From contig CAZDXB010000011.1 of assembly GCA_964509335.1 (NCBI GenBank), positions 28,111 to 92,110 on the forward strand: a stretch of DNA of 64,000 nucleotides, written 5' to 3'. Under the pieces are notes generated by a model. That model searched no databases and had not been told where the DNA came from. It saw only the letters and a program-made list of their open reading frames with translations. This stretch comes from CAZDXB01 sp964509335. GTDB taxonomy: Bacteria; Bacteroidota; Ignavibacteria; Kapaibacteriales; UBA2268. A program made the position numbers and the translations under genes. This document shows, piece by piece, positions 33,488 through 42,108 of this stretch; within the stretch, counting starts at the first letter, position 1; every line of letters begins with the position of its first letter.

Positions 33488-34951
33488 TTAAACTAAAAGT
33501 TTATAAATTTCTTCGTATTCGCCGACGTTGTTGTTCCAAGAATAATCTTTTTCCATATTGTTCTTGTTGATTTCCTCCCATTTGTCTTTGTCTTCGTATA
33601 ATTCCAAAGCTTTCTTTACGGCGTTTGCCAATTCCGTATGGGCGCGCTTTTCGAAGACGAAACCGTTGCCGTCGGAATTTGTTCGCAAATCTTTTATCAT
33701 CTCTTGCAAACCGCCGGTTTTTCGGACGATAGGAAGCGTCCCGTAAGCTAAAGAATATAGAGCGTTCAAGCCGCAAGGCTCCACTAACGAAGGCAGCAAA
33801 AATATATCCGCTCCCGCTTCGATTTTATGAGCCAAATCCTCGCTGAATCCGTCGATAAAGCCGAATTTATCTTTATATTTTCTCGACAGTTTTCTTAACT
33901 CTTTCTTCAACTCTATGTCCCCGTCGCCGAGGAAAACAAATTTAACGTTTTCGTTTAAGATTTTCGGCAAAGCTTTAATTAGCAAAGGAACGCCTTTTAA
34001 TTCGTCGATTTTGGAAATCATTCCAATCAACGGCGCGTCGCTTTCGTCGTCTAATTCGAATTTTCGCAACGCCTCTTTTTTATTCGCTTTTTTGAATTCC
34101 CAATAGTCTTTCGTGAATTTCTTTTTGATTCTTTTGTCTTTTTCCGGGTTCCAAGCCCAAGGGTCTATGCCGTTCAAAACGCCTTTAAAGTTTTTCGTTT
34201 TCTTAATAATCTCGTTCAATCCGTTCGTATGTTCCGAATCGTTCTTCAGCAACTCGGCGTAAGATTCGCTAACGGTAGTTACGTAATCGGCGTATTCAAG
34301 AGCGCCTTTCATAAAATTCATTTTTCGCTTATGAGTAAAGCTGTTCTTTATTTTCTTGGGCAATCCGGTTTTTTTGAAAGACGATACCGGAAATTCGCCC
34401 TGGTCGGCGATGTTGTGAATTGTGAAGACGAATTTCGTATTCTTGAACCCTTCCGGAAACAAGGTTTTTGCCATCGCGGGAATAAGCGCGGTTTGCCAGT
34501 CGTTGCAATGTATCAAATCCGGATACCAGCCGAGTATCGAACAAGTTTCTACGACCGTTCGATTAAAGAAAATGAATCTTTCGTCGTTGTCCGGGTAAGG
34601 CTCGCCGGTGTTTAAGTTATGATAAATTCCCTTTTTCGAATCAAAATGTTTGACGCTCGTTGTTATATAGGCTTGAACTTTTGATTTGGGGTTGTTCATC
34701 GACGAGGACTTAACGGTCGCCGTTTCGGTAGAATCGCCCATTGGAATCGGTATCTCGCGCAAACGATTGATTTCGTGTATTTTATTCTTTCGTTCGGAAA
34801 TAGAACCGTATTTGGGAAGCATAACTCTAACGTCGTTGCCGCGCTCTCTCAACGCTAAGGGCAACGAATAAGCTACGTCCGCTATTCCTCCGACCTTTAC
34901 GAATGGTATTACTTCGCTCGCTACAAATAAGACGCTTATTGGTTTTGACAT
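33488..34951 (-). CDS. glgA: Glycogen synthase GlgA (ADP-glucose type, GT5)
   Basis: GlgA extends alpha-1,4-glucan from ADP-glucose. The 487-residue product opens ISVLFVASEVIPFVKVGGIA (~5-24), with the KXGG loop that binds nucleotide sugar. It has the Rossmann pieces IHCNDWQTALIP (~146-157) and FVFTIHNIADQGEF, NGIDPWAWNPEKD (~261-273) and the C-terminal E-X7-E-type stretch LPSLVEPCGLNALYSLAYGT (~390-409), then RKTGGLQEMI. Length matches bacterial GlgA (about 480). No other glycogen gene is adjacent. It is divergent from mtnA with 181 bp between. Confidence 0.93.
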   Translation of the reverse strand: MSKPISVLFVASEVIPFVKVGGIADVAYSLPLALRERGNDVRVMLPKYGSISERKNKIHEINRLREIPIPMGDSTETATVKSSSMNNPKSKVQAYITTSVKHFDSKKGIYHNLNTGEPYPDNDERFIFFNRTVVETCSILGWYPDLIHCNDWQTALIPAMAKTLFPEGFKNTKFVFTIHNIADQGEFPVSSFKKTGLPKKIKNSFTHKRKMNFMKGALEYADYVTTVSESYAELLKNDSEHTNGLNEIIKKTKNFKGVLNGIDPWAWNPEKDKRIKKKFTKDYWEFKKANKKEALRKFELDDESDAPLIGMISKIDELKGVPLLIKALPKILNENVKFVFLGDGDIELKKELRKLSRKYKDKFGFIDGFSEDLAHKIEAGADIFLLPSLVEPCGLNALYSLAYGTLPIVRKTGGLQEMIKDLRTNSDGNGFVFEKRAHTELANAVKKALELYEDKDKWEEINKNNMEKDYSWNNNVGEYEEIYKLLV

Positions 34952-35132
34952 TTTACGAAATTTCGTTTTACTTTCACAAATTAAGTTACAAAAATACGAA
35001 ATTTTCCCTTAAATTAAAATTTTCAAAGACTTTCGAGATTTAATTAACATAAGATTCTCGCAATTATAGTTCTAATTTATCTTTATCTTTTATTAAATTG
35101 CCGTAAAATATTCGGATAATAACAAGGGCTTT

Positions 35133-36230
35133 ATGAGAGTAAAAAGCGAAAGATACCGAACAATTTGGGAAAAAAGCGAGACTTGCGTTTGCGTTATCGA
35201 CCAAAGACACCTACCGCATAAATTCATCGTGAGCGAATTGACGAGCGTAGAAGAATTCGCCTTCGCTATCGGCGAAATGCAAGTGCGCGGAGCGCCGTTG
35301 ATTGGCGCGACTGCGGCTTACGGTATGTATATAGCGGCTCTCGAAGCGGCGAGGAACGATTCGTTCGACGAATCAATCGCCAAATCCGCTCGGAAGCTTT
35401 TGGCGACTCGTCCCACAGCTGTCAACTTGCAATGGGCAATAGATAAACAAACGCAAATTCTTAGCGGCGACGGAGACATTGAAACAAGAATAAAGGATGC
35501 TCTCGAAACCGCTAGGGAAATCGTCGAGGAAGACGTTCAAAATTCGAAGAAAATCGGCGAATACGGCGCGGATATAATAGAAGAGATTTTCCGAAATAAA
35601 AAAGACGTTGTAAATATCCTAACCCACTGCAACGCCGGTTGGCTGGCGACGATAGATTACGGAACCGCCACCGCTCCGATGTATATAGCTCGCGACAGAG
35701 GCATTCGGATTCATATATGGGTGGACGAAACGCGCCCAAGAAATCAAGGCGCGAAGTTGACGGCTTGGGAGCTTTATCAGGAAGGAATCGACAACACCCT
35801 TATCGTCGATAACGCCGGCGGACATATTATGCAGAACGGCTTGGTCGATATAGTCATAGTCGGCTCGGACAGAACGACCTATACGGGCGACGTCGCCAAC
35901 AAAATAGGAACTTATCTTAAAGCTTTGGCGGCAAAGGACAACGGGATTCCTTTTTACGTAGCCGTTCCGTCCTCGTCTATTGATTTCAAAATTGCCGACG
36001 GCGTGAAAGAAATACCGATAGAACAGAGAAACCCCAACGAAATAAAATACGTTGACGGCTGGCTCGACGGCGACATAAAAGAAGCATTGATACCCAACAA
36101 GGAGAGCCGAGCGGCAAATTACGCTTTCGACGTAACGCCCTCTCGTTTGGTAACGAGCTTGATAACCGAAAGAGGCGTTTGCGAGGCAAGCGAGCGAGGA
36201 GTTAGGAGTTTGTTTCCGGAGAGGTTTTGA
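35133..36230 (+). CDS. mtnA: S-methyl-5-thioribose-1-phosphate isomerase MtnA
   Basis: MtnA converts 5-methylthioribose-1-phosphate to the ribulose form in the methionine salvage pathway. The 365-residue product has MQVRGAPLIGATAAYGMYIA (~49-68), the catalytic Cys in THCNAGWLATIDYGT (~168-182), WVDETRPRNQGAKLTAWEL (~203-221), and the catalytic Asp in VIVGSDRTTYTGDVANKIGT (~247-266), with VAVPSSSIDF near 281-290. All invariant family positions are seen. No other mtn gene is adjacent, and a REP-like repeat begins 6 bp after the stop. Confidence 0.95.
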   Translation: MRVKSERYRTIWEKSETCVCVIDQRHLPHKFIVSELTSVEEFAFAIGEMQVRGAPLIGATAAYGMYIAALEAARNDSFDESIAKSARKLLATRPTAVNLQWAIDKQTQILSGDGDIETRIKDALETAREIVEEDVQNSKKIGEYGADIIEEIFRNKKDVVNILTHCNAGWLATIDYGTATAPMYIARDRGIRIHIWVDETRPRNQGAKLTAWELYQEGIDNTLIVDNAGGHIMQNGLVDIVIVGSDRTTYTGDVANKIGTYLKALAAKDNGIPFYVAVPSSSIDFKIADGVKEIPIEQRNPNEIKYVDGWLDGDIKEALIPNKESRAANYAFDVTPSRLVTSLITERGVCEASERGVRSLFPERF

Positions 36231-36235
36231 CGTAA

Positions 36236-36274
36236 ACCTCCCCATCCCTCCCTTTAGCAAAGGAAGGGGGTGAG
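36236..36274. repeat. REP-like palindrome, copy A
   Basis: CCTCCCCATCCCTCCC + TTTAGCAAA + GGAAGGGGG forms a hairpin with CCCTCCCTTT/AAAGGAAGGG arms. Same orientation as copy C (36795) and inverted relative to copy B (36357). It sits right after the mtnA stop. Confidence 0.8.
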
Positions 36275-36356
36275 AACAAGAGCTACTCTCCTTGATTTTC
36301 AAAGTGTAATGCCAATCAATATTTTCGGCTACTCAATGTTGGTTTATAGTCTTGAA

Positions 36357-36396
36357 GCCCTTACCTTTAGTAAAGGGAAGGGGTTGGGATGGGTTA
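36357..36396. repeat. REP-like palindrome, copy B (left border of DUF559 gene)
   Basis: AGCCCTTACCTTTAGTAAAG then GGAAGGGGTTGGGATGGGTT. On the complementary strand it reads like copies A and C. It ends within 2 bp of the DUF559 stop codon (36398), so the gene and repeat form one compact unit. Confidence 0.8.
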
Positions 36397-36397
36397 T

Positions 36398-36784
36398 TCA
36401 AATGGATTTTTTATCGATTTTTTCCCTCAAAATCTCAATCTTTTCTTCAATTCTCTTAACCGCTTCATCAAAATCCCTATTTATTTCGTCGTTAGTTATT
36501 CGCAGAAAAGTAATTCCGAAGCTTTCTAAATATTCCTGTCTATTTTTGTCGTATTCTTTTTGTTCAAACTCCTCGTGAACTTCGCCGTCTATCTCCACGG
36601 CTAATTTTAACTTAGGACAATAAAAATCTAAGACATAACCGTCAATTGAATATTGTCTATGAAATCTTGCTTCCATTTTCCTTTTTCGTAATCGCTTCCA
36701 TACAAGTTTTTCGCAGTAAGTCATATTCGCGCGAAGCTCTTTTCTGCGTTCTTTCATTTCTTTTTTGTTGTAGTGTTTCGTCAT
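36398..36784 (-). CDS. DUF559 (Vsr-like) endonuclease-domain protein
   Basis: 128 residues. The DUF559 plan is clear: RKELRANMTYCEKLVWKRLR (~14-33), 'rFhRQ..i..yvlDFycp..kLaVEiDG..H' (ARFHRQYSIDGYVLDFYCPK at ~39-58, then LKLAVEIDGEVHEEFEQKEY, ~59-78), and GITFLRITNDEINRD (~92-106). This gives a PD-(D/E)XK/Vsr-type centre: Asp53, Glu64 and an Asp/His pair in VEIDGEVH. Molecular role unknown; proteins of this group are frequent near short palindromic repeats (general experience, not tested here). It is bordered by inverted copies of the same repeat at 36357-36396 and 36795-36834. Confidence 0.88.
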   Translation of the reverse strand: MTKHYNKKEMKERRKELRANMTYCEKLVWKRLRKRKMEARFHRQYSIDGYVLDFYCPKLKLAVEIDGEVHEEFEQKEYDKNRQEYLESFGITFLRITNDEINRDFDEAVKRIEEKIEILREKIDKKSI

Positions 36785-36794
36785 AATAGCTTAT

Positions 36795-36834
36795 TAACCC
36801 TCCCCAGCCCTCCCTTTAGCAAAGGGAGGGGGTA
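36795..36834. repeat. REP-like palindrome, copy C (right border of DUF559 gene)
   Basis: TAACCCTCCCCAGCCCTCCC + TTTAGCAAAGGGAGGGGG, a perfect CCCTCCCTTT/AAAGGGAGGG hairpin. It starts about 10 bp upstream of the DUF559 start codon (36784) and lies just downstream of the adenosyltransferase gene. Confidence 0.8.
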
Positions 36835-36846
36835 AAAAAAAGCTCT

Positions 36847-37386
36847 TTACAAAACTTCTTCTTCTACGCCCAATAGCTTATTCGCGTATCTCGCGGCGGT
36901 GAACAAGTAATCCGAGAGCCTATTCAGGAATTTGACGGATTCGTCGGAACAGCCGCGAGTTTCGTTGAGAGCTACGGCGAGTCTTTCCGTTCTTCGGCAA
37001 ATCGCTCTCGCTTGATGGATAAACGCTGTAGGTTTAGACCCGCCGAGCAGGATGAATTTCTTGAGGGGAGTTAACTCGCTGTCGTAATCGTCGATTTTTT
37101 TTTCTAGAAAATTTACGTCTTCTTCGCTTATTCGCTGTATTTTGCTTTCTATTCGCGACCCCTTGGGAGTGGCTAAGTCGGAGCCGAGCCGGAATAAAAT
37201 TCGCTGGATTTGCGTTAAGTCGTCTTTTATCGGTTGAGGCGGGTCGTGAGCTATAGCGACGCCTAAAACGCTGTTTGTCTCGTCCGCGGCGCCGTATGTT
37301 TCCACCCTCAAGTCGGTTTTTTTGACTCTCGTTCCGTCGGAAAGAGATGTTTCTCCTTTGTCGCCCGTTTTAGTGTATATTTTCAT
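36847..37386 (-). CDS. Corrinoid (PduO-type) adenosyltransferase
   Basis: It transfers adenosine from ATP to cob(I)alamin, giving adenosylcobalamin. The ~179-residue product begins MKIYTKTGDKGETSLSDGTR, the N-terminal ATP loop of PduO-type enzymes. It continues with VETYGAADETNSVLGVAIAH (~26-45), a central RAICRRTERLAVALNE (~128-143) and the end VKFLNRLSDYLFTAARYANK. ATG 37386 is preferred over a TTG four codons upstream. A B12 pathway is not otherwise visible in the window. Confidence 0.92.
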   Translation of the reverse strand: MKIYTKTGDKGETSLSDGTRVKKTDLRVETYGAADETNSVLGVAIAHDPPQPIKDDLTQIQRILFRLGSDLATPKGSRIESKIQRISEEDVNFLEKKIDDYDSELTPLKKFILLGGSKPTAFIHQARAICRRTERLAVALNETRGCSDESVKFLNRLSDYLFTAARYANKLLGVEEEVL

Positions 37387-37468
37387 TTGAATAAACAATT
37401 TGTTAAATATTTATAATCTAATAGCTTTTTTGTTAAATTGCAATTATTTTTTAATTATTATAGGGATT

Positions 37469-38275
37469 ATGGTAGAGACAATTAACATATTATTTATAGG
37501 CGACGTTGTCGGCGAGTCAGGGATAAAAATTGTCGAGGAGCGCGCCGCCGAATTGAAAGCAAAATATGAAATCGATTTCGCTATAGTAAACGGCGAGAAC
37601 GCCGACAAAGGCAAAGGAATAACGAAAAAAGAGTCGAATCGTTTGTTCGACGCGGGCTTCGACGTAATAACTTCAGGCAATCATATATTTGAAAACTGGA
37701 ACGCGAAACCGCTTCTAAAGGAAAACCCGAAAGTTCTACGTCCTTTTAATTATCCGCCGGGAAATATCGGTCTCGGGTATTATTTAGGCGAAATCATAGA
37801 GGGAATAAATATTTGCGTTCTAAATATTCAGGGCAGAACTTTTATGCAATCTATTGACTGCCCGTTTAGAGCGGCAGATTTTGTTTTGAAAAGCATCGAC
37901 GGCAAGGCGAAAATCATATTAGTCGATTTCCACGCCGACGCCACCGCGGAAAAAATTTGTATGGGCTGGCATTTGGACGGACGCGTTTCCGCTGTAGTAG
38001 GCACTCATACGCACGTCCCGACTTCCGACGCGCAAATTTTGCCTAAACGAACGGCTTATATATCGGACGTCGGAATGACCGGACCTTACGATTCAGTGGT
38101 AGGAATGTCTAAGAAACAGGCTCTAAGAAGATACCTTCTTCAAACGCCCCATAAATATAAAGTAGCTGAAAGAGAACCTAGAATTTGCGGCGTCGCGATT
38201 GAAATAGACGCAGAAACCGGCAATGCAATATCTATAGAACAAATCATTTATCCCGAATTTAAAACGAAAAAATAA
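37469..38275 (+). CDS. YmdB-family metallophosphoesterase
   Basis: 268 residues. ATG 37469 with AGGGAT upstream is taken as the start; a TTG at 37400 would add an unlikely hydrophobic leader. Motifs of the YmdB (calcineurin-like) family are present: INILFIGDVVGESG (~5-18), FAIVNGENADKGKGIT (~36-51), ITSGNHIFEN (~65-74), LVDFHADATAEK (~151-162) and VGTHTHVPTSDAQILPKRTA (~180-199), supplying Asp, Asn and His ligands for two metals. B. subtilis YmdB is a cyclic-nucleotide phosphodiesterase that affects motility and biofilm gene expression; the role here is by family. Confidence 0.9.
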   Translation: MVETINILFIGDVVGESGIKIVEERAAELKAKYEIDFAIVNGENADKGKGITKKESNRLFDAGFDVITSGNHIFENWNAKPLLKENPKVLRPFNYPPGNIGLGYYLGEIIEGINICVLNIQGRTFMQSIDCPFRAADFVLKSIDGKAKIILVDFHADATAEKICMGWHLDGRVSAVVGTHTHVPTSDAQILPKRTAYISDVGMTGPYDSVVGMSKKQALRRYLLQTPHKYKVAEREPRICGVAIEIDAETGNAISIEQIIYPEFKTKK

Positions 38276-38285
38276 GATTAGTTAT

Positions 38286-39263
38286 ATGAGAGAAAAGAAA
38301 ATAGCGGTAGTCGGGGCGACTGGTTTAGTCGGCAGAACTATTCTAAAGGTTCTCAAGGAACGCGATTTTCCGTTTTCATCCCTAAAATTACTCGCCAGCC
38401 AGAACAGCGCGGGAAAAACTTTGAAATTCAAAGGAAATAAATATACAGTCGAGGAGCTAACCAAAGAATCTTTTAAAGACGTAGATATAGCGTTGTTTTC
38501 GGCAGGCAAAACGGTAAGCGGTAAATTCGCGCCGATAGCTACGGAATCCGGCGCGGTAGTCGTCGATAACAGTTCCGCTTGGAGGCTGAATCCAGAAATA
38601 CCCCTTGTCGTTCCCGAAGTAAATTCGCGTCTGCTTGAAAATTACCGCGGCGTAATCGCGAATCCAAACTGCTCGACGATTCAACTGGCAGTCGTTCTTA
38701 AACCTCTGCTCGACGCGTTCGGATTGAAACGCGTCGTCGTATCGACTTATCAATCTATCAGCGGCGCGGGGCAAAAGGGCGTCGATAGATTATATAGCGA
38801 AATAAAAGGAGAAAGCTCCGAAACTGAACATAAAATAGCGTTCAATATGAATTTTCATAACATAAGCGACCCCGACGGCTTCACGGAAGAAGAGCTAAAA
38901 ATGATAAACGAGACGCGCAAGATATTGAACGCTCAAGATTTGCCTTTGGCGATGACTTGCGTCCGCCTTCCAATAATGGGCGGACACGGGGAGTCGATAA
39001 ATATCGAGACGGAGAAGAATTTTGAAATAGACGAATTAAGGGAGACGCTCTCCAGAGCGGAAGGCGTCGTTTTAATGGATAAGCCTTTCGAGGACGTTTA
39101 TCCGACGGCGGCAATAGCCGAAGGTAGCGACTTAGTTTACGTCGGCAGAATAAGAAAAGACGACTCCGTGAAAAACGGCGCTTATTTATGGATTGTAGCC
39201 GACAACCTACGCAAAGGCGCCGCGACTAACGCCGTTCAAATAGCTGAATATTTCGTCCAATAA
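38286..39263 (+). CDS. asd: Aspartate-semialdehyde dehydrogenase
   Basis: Asd reduces aspartyl phosphate to aspartate semialdehyde in Lys/Thr/Met and diaminopimelate synthesis. The 325-residue product has the NADP loop AVVGATGLVGRTILKVL (~7-23), SAGKTVSGKFAPIA (~72-85), the catalytic Cys in VIANPNCSTIQLAVVLKPL (~124-142), STYQSISGAGQKGVDRL (~154-170), and the substrate Arg/His motif CVRLPIMGGHGESI (~221-234). It is 10 bp after the YmdB-like gene and 13 bp before the next gene, so the three likely form an operon. Confidence 0.95.
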   Translation: MREKKIAVVGATGLVGRTILKVLKERDFPFSSLKLLASQNSAGKTLKFKGNKYTVEELTKESFKDVDIALFSAGKTVSGKFAPIATESGAVVVDNSSAWRLNPEIPLVVPEVNSRLLENYRGVIANPNCSTIQLAVVLKPLLDAFGLKRVVVSTYQSISGAGQKGVDRLYSEIKGESSETEHKIAFNMNFHNISDPDGFTEEELKMINETRKILNAQDLPLAMTCVRLPIMGGHGESINIETEKNFEIDELRETLSRAEGVVLMDKPFEDVYPTAAIAEGSDLVYVGRIRKDDSVKNGAYLWIVADNLRKGAATNAVQIAEYFVQ

Positions 39264-39276
39264 TAGATTTTTTAAT

Positions 39277-40386
39277 ATGAACCAACAATTAAACGATATT
39301 GAGACGCCCGCCTTATTAATAGAAAAGAGCGTTATGGAGAGAAATATTCGCGAAATGCAGAAACTCGCCGACGCCGCTAAAATTAATCTGCGCCCGCATA
39401 TAAAGACGCACAAATCGGTCTATTTAGCTCGAAAGCAAATAAAGGAGGGCGCCGTCGGAATAGCCTGCGCTAAAACTTCCGAAGCCGAAGTATTCGCGAA
39501 AGCCGGTTTCAAGGATATTCAAATCGCCAATATCGTCGTCGGCAAGGAAAAAATCGCTTGTTTATTTAAGTTGTCTCTTTTGACCGACGCCTTGAGCTGC
39601 TGCGTCGATTCAGTAGAGGGAGCGCGTCGCTTGTCGGAAGTCTTTTCAAAATCGAAGAAACCGCTCAAAGTCTTGCTAATGATTGACTGCGGGTACCAAC
39701 GATGCGGTCTTTCGGAAATTGACGAAATAATATATCTCGCCGCCGTAGTTCAAAAATTAGAAGGATTAGATTTAAAAGGCATTACGACTCACGCCGGACA
39801 GGCGTATGCCGCTAAGTCAAGCGACGAGAGAGAAAAGATAGCTTTAAAGGAAGGCAAGTTTTTGGTTTACGTAGCCGAAAAATTAAGAGATAAAGGACTT
39901 AAAATCGAAGAGGTTACAGTCGGCTCGAATCCGACGGCGAGGACGGTCGCTAAAGTAAAAGGAATCACGGAACTAAGAACGGGAAACTATATTTTCAACG
40001 ATATGATACAAGTCTCTCTCGGAACGGTTAGCGTCGATAAATGCGCTTTGTCGGTTTTGGCGCAGGTTATTAGCGTTCCCTCCTACGTCAGAGCCATAAT
40101 CGACGCAGGAAGCAAATCCTTGAGTTCCGACCAAGGAGCGCACGGCAATAAAACCTTAACGGGATACGGGAAGATAATCGGCAAAAAAAGCAAACTCGCT
40201 CGCCTTTCCGAAGAACACGGTATTATAGAGAGAAAAGACGAAGAACCTTTTAAAATTGGCGAGAAAATAAGAATTATTCCTAATCACGCTTGCGCTACAA
40301 ACGCTATGTTCGAAAAAGCGTATTTAGTCGATTGCGGCAAAGTAACTTCCGAAATAGATATTGAAGCTATAGGCAAGATATATTAA
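39277..40386 (+). CDS. D-threonine aldolase/D-serine-deaminase-like PLP enzyme (DSD1 family)
   Basis: 369 residues. An alanine-racemase-type N-terminal barrel has the PLP lysine in LRPHIKTHKSVYLARKQIKE (~34-53). It continues AKTSEAEVFAKAGFKDIQIA and LLMIDCGYQRCGL, and the C-terminal domain carries the metal-binding IIPNHACATNAM (~340-351, His and Cys), diagnostic of the DSD1/D-threonine-aldolase fold (PNHACAT.N). D-threonine aldolase or D-serine dehydratase activity fits; the substrate cannot be fixed from sequence. It is last in the ymdB-asd operon and ends 1 bp before the convergent LolA-like gene. Confidence 0.85.
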   Translation: MNQQLNDIETPALLIEKSVMERNIREMQKLADAAKINLRPHIKTHKSVYLARKQIKEGAVGIACAKTSEAEVFAKAGFKDIQIANIVVGKEKIACLFKLSLLTDALSCCVDSVEGARRLSEVFSKSKKPLKVLLMIDCGYQRCGLSEIDEIIYLAAVVQKLEGLDLKGITTHAGQAYAAKSSDEREKIALKEGKFLVYVAEKLRDKGLKIEEVTVGSNPTARTVAKVKGITELRTGNYIFNDMIQVSLGTVSVDKCALSVLAQVISVPSYVRAIIDAGSKSLSSDQGAHGNKTLTGYGKIIGKKSKLARLSEEHGIIERKDEEPFKIGEKIRIIPNHACATNAMFEKAYLVDCGKVTSEIDIEAIGKIY

Positions 40387-41001
40387 TTAGCGCAAATCGA
40401 CAATTTCGCAATCCTCTGGTTTATTGAAGACAAATTCTGAATTTTCGACTTCTTTAAGGAATTTCAAATCGGCGACTTTCCAAGCGTAAGAAACGGTTTC
40501 GCTTTCAGCTTTTACGCCTCTTACCGTATGTTTTTCCGGTTCAAATACAATTATTATTTCTCGAATATCTTTTATTTTACTGTCGGGATTCTTCGGATTC
40601 AAAGTCAATTTAAGAAGGTTCTCTTTATTTGTGGAGGTCGATTTGGTTAGTTTTACGGGCGCGTAATTTTCGGCGATTGAAAAAAATATATCGTCGAGTC
40701 TTATGCCTTCGCCTTCTAATTTCGCGTTAGAGACGACTACTTTGCCGGCGTCGGGAGAGTAGTTCCAAATAGTTTCGCCGTCGCAAGTTATTATTCTACC
40801 GCCGGCGACGACTTTGAATTTCCCGTTTCTACCAGCCAGCAACGAACCTGATAGATTCGCTTCTTCAAAATCGAAATTTAGCGACACGGCTTCGGCGTCG
40901 TTGAACTTCGCTATGAATTCCTTGTAAACCTCGCTTTTGTCGATTTGCGCTAAAGCTAAATTGCAAGAGATTATAAAAAAAAGTAAAATCAGCATTCTCA
41001 T
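40387..41001 (-). CDS. LolA-like outer-membrane lipoprotein carrier protein
   Basis: 204 residues with a Sec signal (MRMLILLFFIISCNLALA). The mature protein shows the LolA beta fold: VYKEFIAKFNDAEAVSLNFD (~25-44), LAGRNGKFKVVAGGRIITCD (~57-76), GETIWNYSPDAGKVVVSNAK (~77-96) and LLKLTLNPKNPDSKIKDIRE (~128-147), the 'g.i.f.rP.rfr......d.......dG...W.y.p....v' pattern. In proteobacteria LolA ferries lipoproteins across the periplasm; FCB members often carry such a gene with unclear partners. Overall identity to LolA could not be judged. Confidence 0.75.
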   Translation of the reverse strand: MRMLILLFFIISCNLALAQIDKSEVYKEFIAKFNDAEAVSLNFDFEEANLSGSLLAGRNGKFKVVAGGRIITCDGETIWNYSPDAGKVVVSNAKLEGEGIRLDDIFFSIAENYAPVKLTKSTSTNKENLLKLTLNPKNPDSKIKDIREIIIVFEPEKHTVRGVKAESETVSYAWKVADLKFLKEVENSEFVFNKPEDCEIVDLR

Positions 41002-41052
41002 AGTCTCGTGAATTCTTTGTTATGTTGATAATATAATAAGCGCAAAATAGCG

Positions 41053-41889
41053 CTAATTTAGTTTCGCGTCAATCGGACCGCGGACGCCCCTATATCTTAC
41101 AAGCTCCGCGCCGACAAACCCTATTAATATTTCCGCTCCTACTTTCACCGGAATTTTCCGCTCGTCGTCGGTCAACCAAATCAATATTTTGCCTTCGCTC
41201 TGGAAAAGTCCGCCTTCCACGACCAAAGGTTTCACGACGACGCATCTGAATTTGCCCGCTTCTACTTCTATAGTTTGCTTACCCATTATTTTCACGCCTA
41301 AAGAGTAAGTCGTATCGTCGAAAAAGTTTTTCAAGTAAAAGACTGTGTCTTTCGGCATTGAGCCAATATCTAAAGTTCTGACGTAAAAGAACGCCGAAAC
41401 GATGTCGTGCATATACGGTTCGACTCGGAACTTATTGATTTTTCCTTTCAGTTCTGTGTAAGCGTAGTTTTTAACTTGGTCGAATGACGCCTTGAAATCC
41501 CGTCTGTAATCTCCTTCTCTGATGTGTTGCTCGAAATGCCAAGAAAAAATTCCGCCAACGTCGATTACGCTTCGGTAGCTGTCTTTTACTTTATAAAGAA
41601 AGTCGAGGCTCTTCAAGGAACGTACTTGGAATCTAACGTCGTAACAAGTTCTGCCGTTCCAGTAGATAGAGTCGGGCAAAATATGAAAGTACCCTCTGCC
41701 GGCTGTAATGAATTTGTATCCTACTTTGTATTCCAATCTTTCCCCGAAACCGTAAGCTTCGTTGGGAACGTAACGGAAAGAGCGTTCCGAATAGTCCGCG
41801 GCTTCGCCGTTTATATACTTTTCAAGCGAGTCTCCGGCGAAACAAGTAGTAGATAAAATTAATACTATAACTAACGCTTTTGCTTTCAT
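41053..41889 (-). CDS. DUF3108 family exported protein
   Basis: 278 residues with a Sec signal (MKAKALVIVLILSTTCFA). DUF3108 features are a start 'yvp.e....GErLeYkvgYkf...G' (AYGFGERLEYKVGYKFITAG, ~45-64), then 'g..cYdv.f.vrSlk.ldflYkvkDsyrs' (CYDVRFQVRSLKSLDFLYKV, ~82-101) and a C-terminal 'k.ip.kv...' (TDDERKIPVKVGAEILIGFV, ~242-261). The predicted fold is a beta-barrel-like lipocalin, possibly carrying a polysaccharide or lipid. Function unknown. It lies 51 bp upstream of the LolA-like gene in the same direction. Confidence 0.8.
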   Translation of the reverse strand: MKAKALVIVLILSTTCFAGDSLEKYINGEAADYSERSFRYVPNEAYGFGERLEYKVGYKFITAGRGYFHILPDSIYWNGRTCYDVRFQVRSLKSLDFLYKVKDSYRSVIDVGGIFSWHFEQHIREGDYRRDFKASFDQVKNYAYTELKGKINKFRVEPYMHDIVSAFFYVRTLDIGSMPKDTVFYLKNFFDDTTYSLGVKIMGKQTIEVEAGKFRCVVVKPLVVEGGLFQSEGKILIWLTDDERKIPVKVGAEILIGFVGAELVRYRGVRGPIDAKLN

Positions 41890-41925
41890 AGACGCTTAAA
41901 TAGTCAAACATAATTAAGTAAATAT

Positions 41926-41944
41926 AATTAGGAACGTCCTAATT
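41926..41944. promoter_or_regulatory. Perfect inverted repeat in a divergent promoter region
   Basis: AATTAGGA-ACG-TCCTAATT, with 8-bp arms, lies in the 219-bp gap between the divergent DUF3108 gene and the PAS histidine-kinase gene, 36 bp from the DUF3108 start. It has the size of a dimeric repressor site. Binding protein unknown. Confidence 0.4.
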
Positions 41945-42108
41945 AGCAAAAAAATTAAAAAACTTTAGGCGTAAGAAAATCAAAACCTTTGTTTCTTTTT
42001 GTATTTATCTTACATAAAAATCTATACCATTTGGTTTAAAAACAAATAATAATTATTATTTGAAATCGTATTAGATGTAAGTCAGGATTTCAAAAACTCG
42101 GACATACA

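Noticed and set aside
35619..36302. 227-codon frame on the minus strand
   Set aside because: It lies opposite mtnA, which has all family motifs; this is an antisense shadow.
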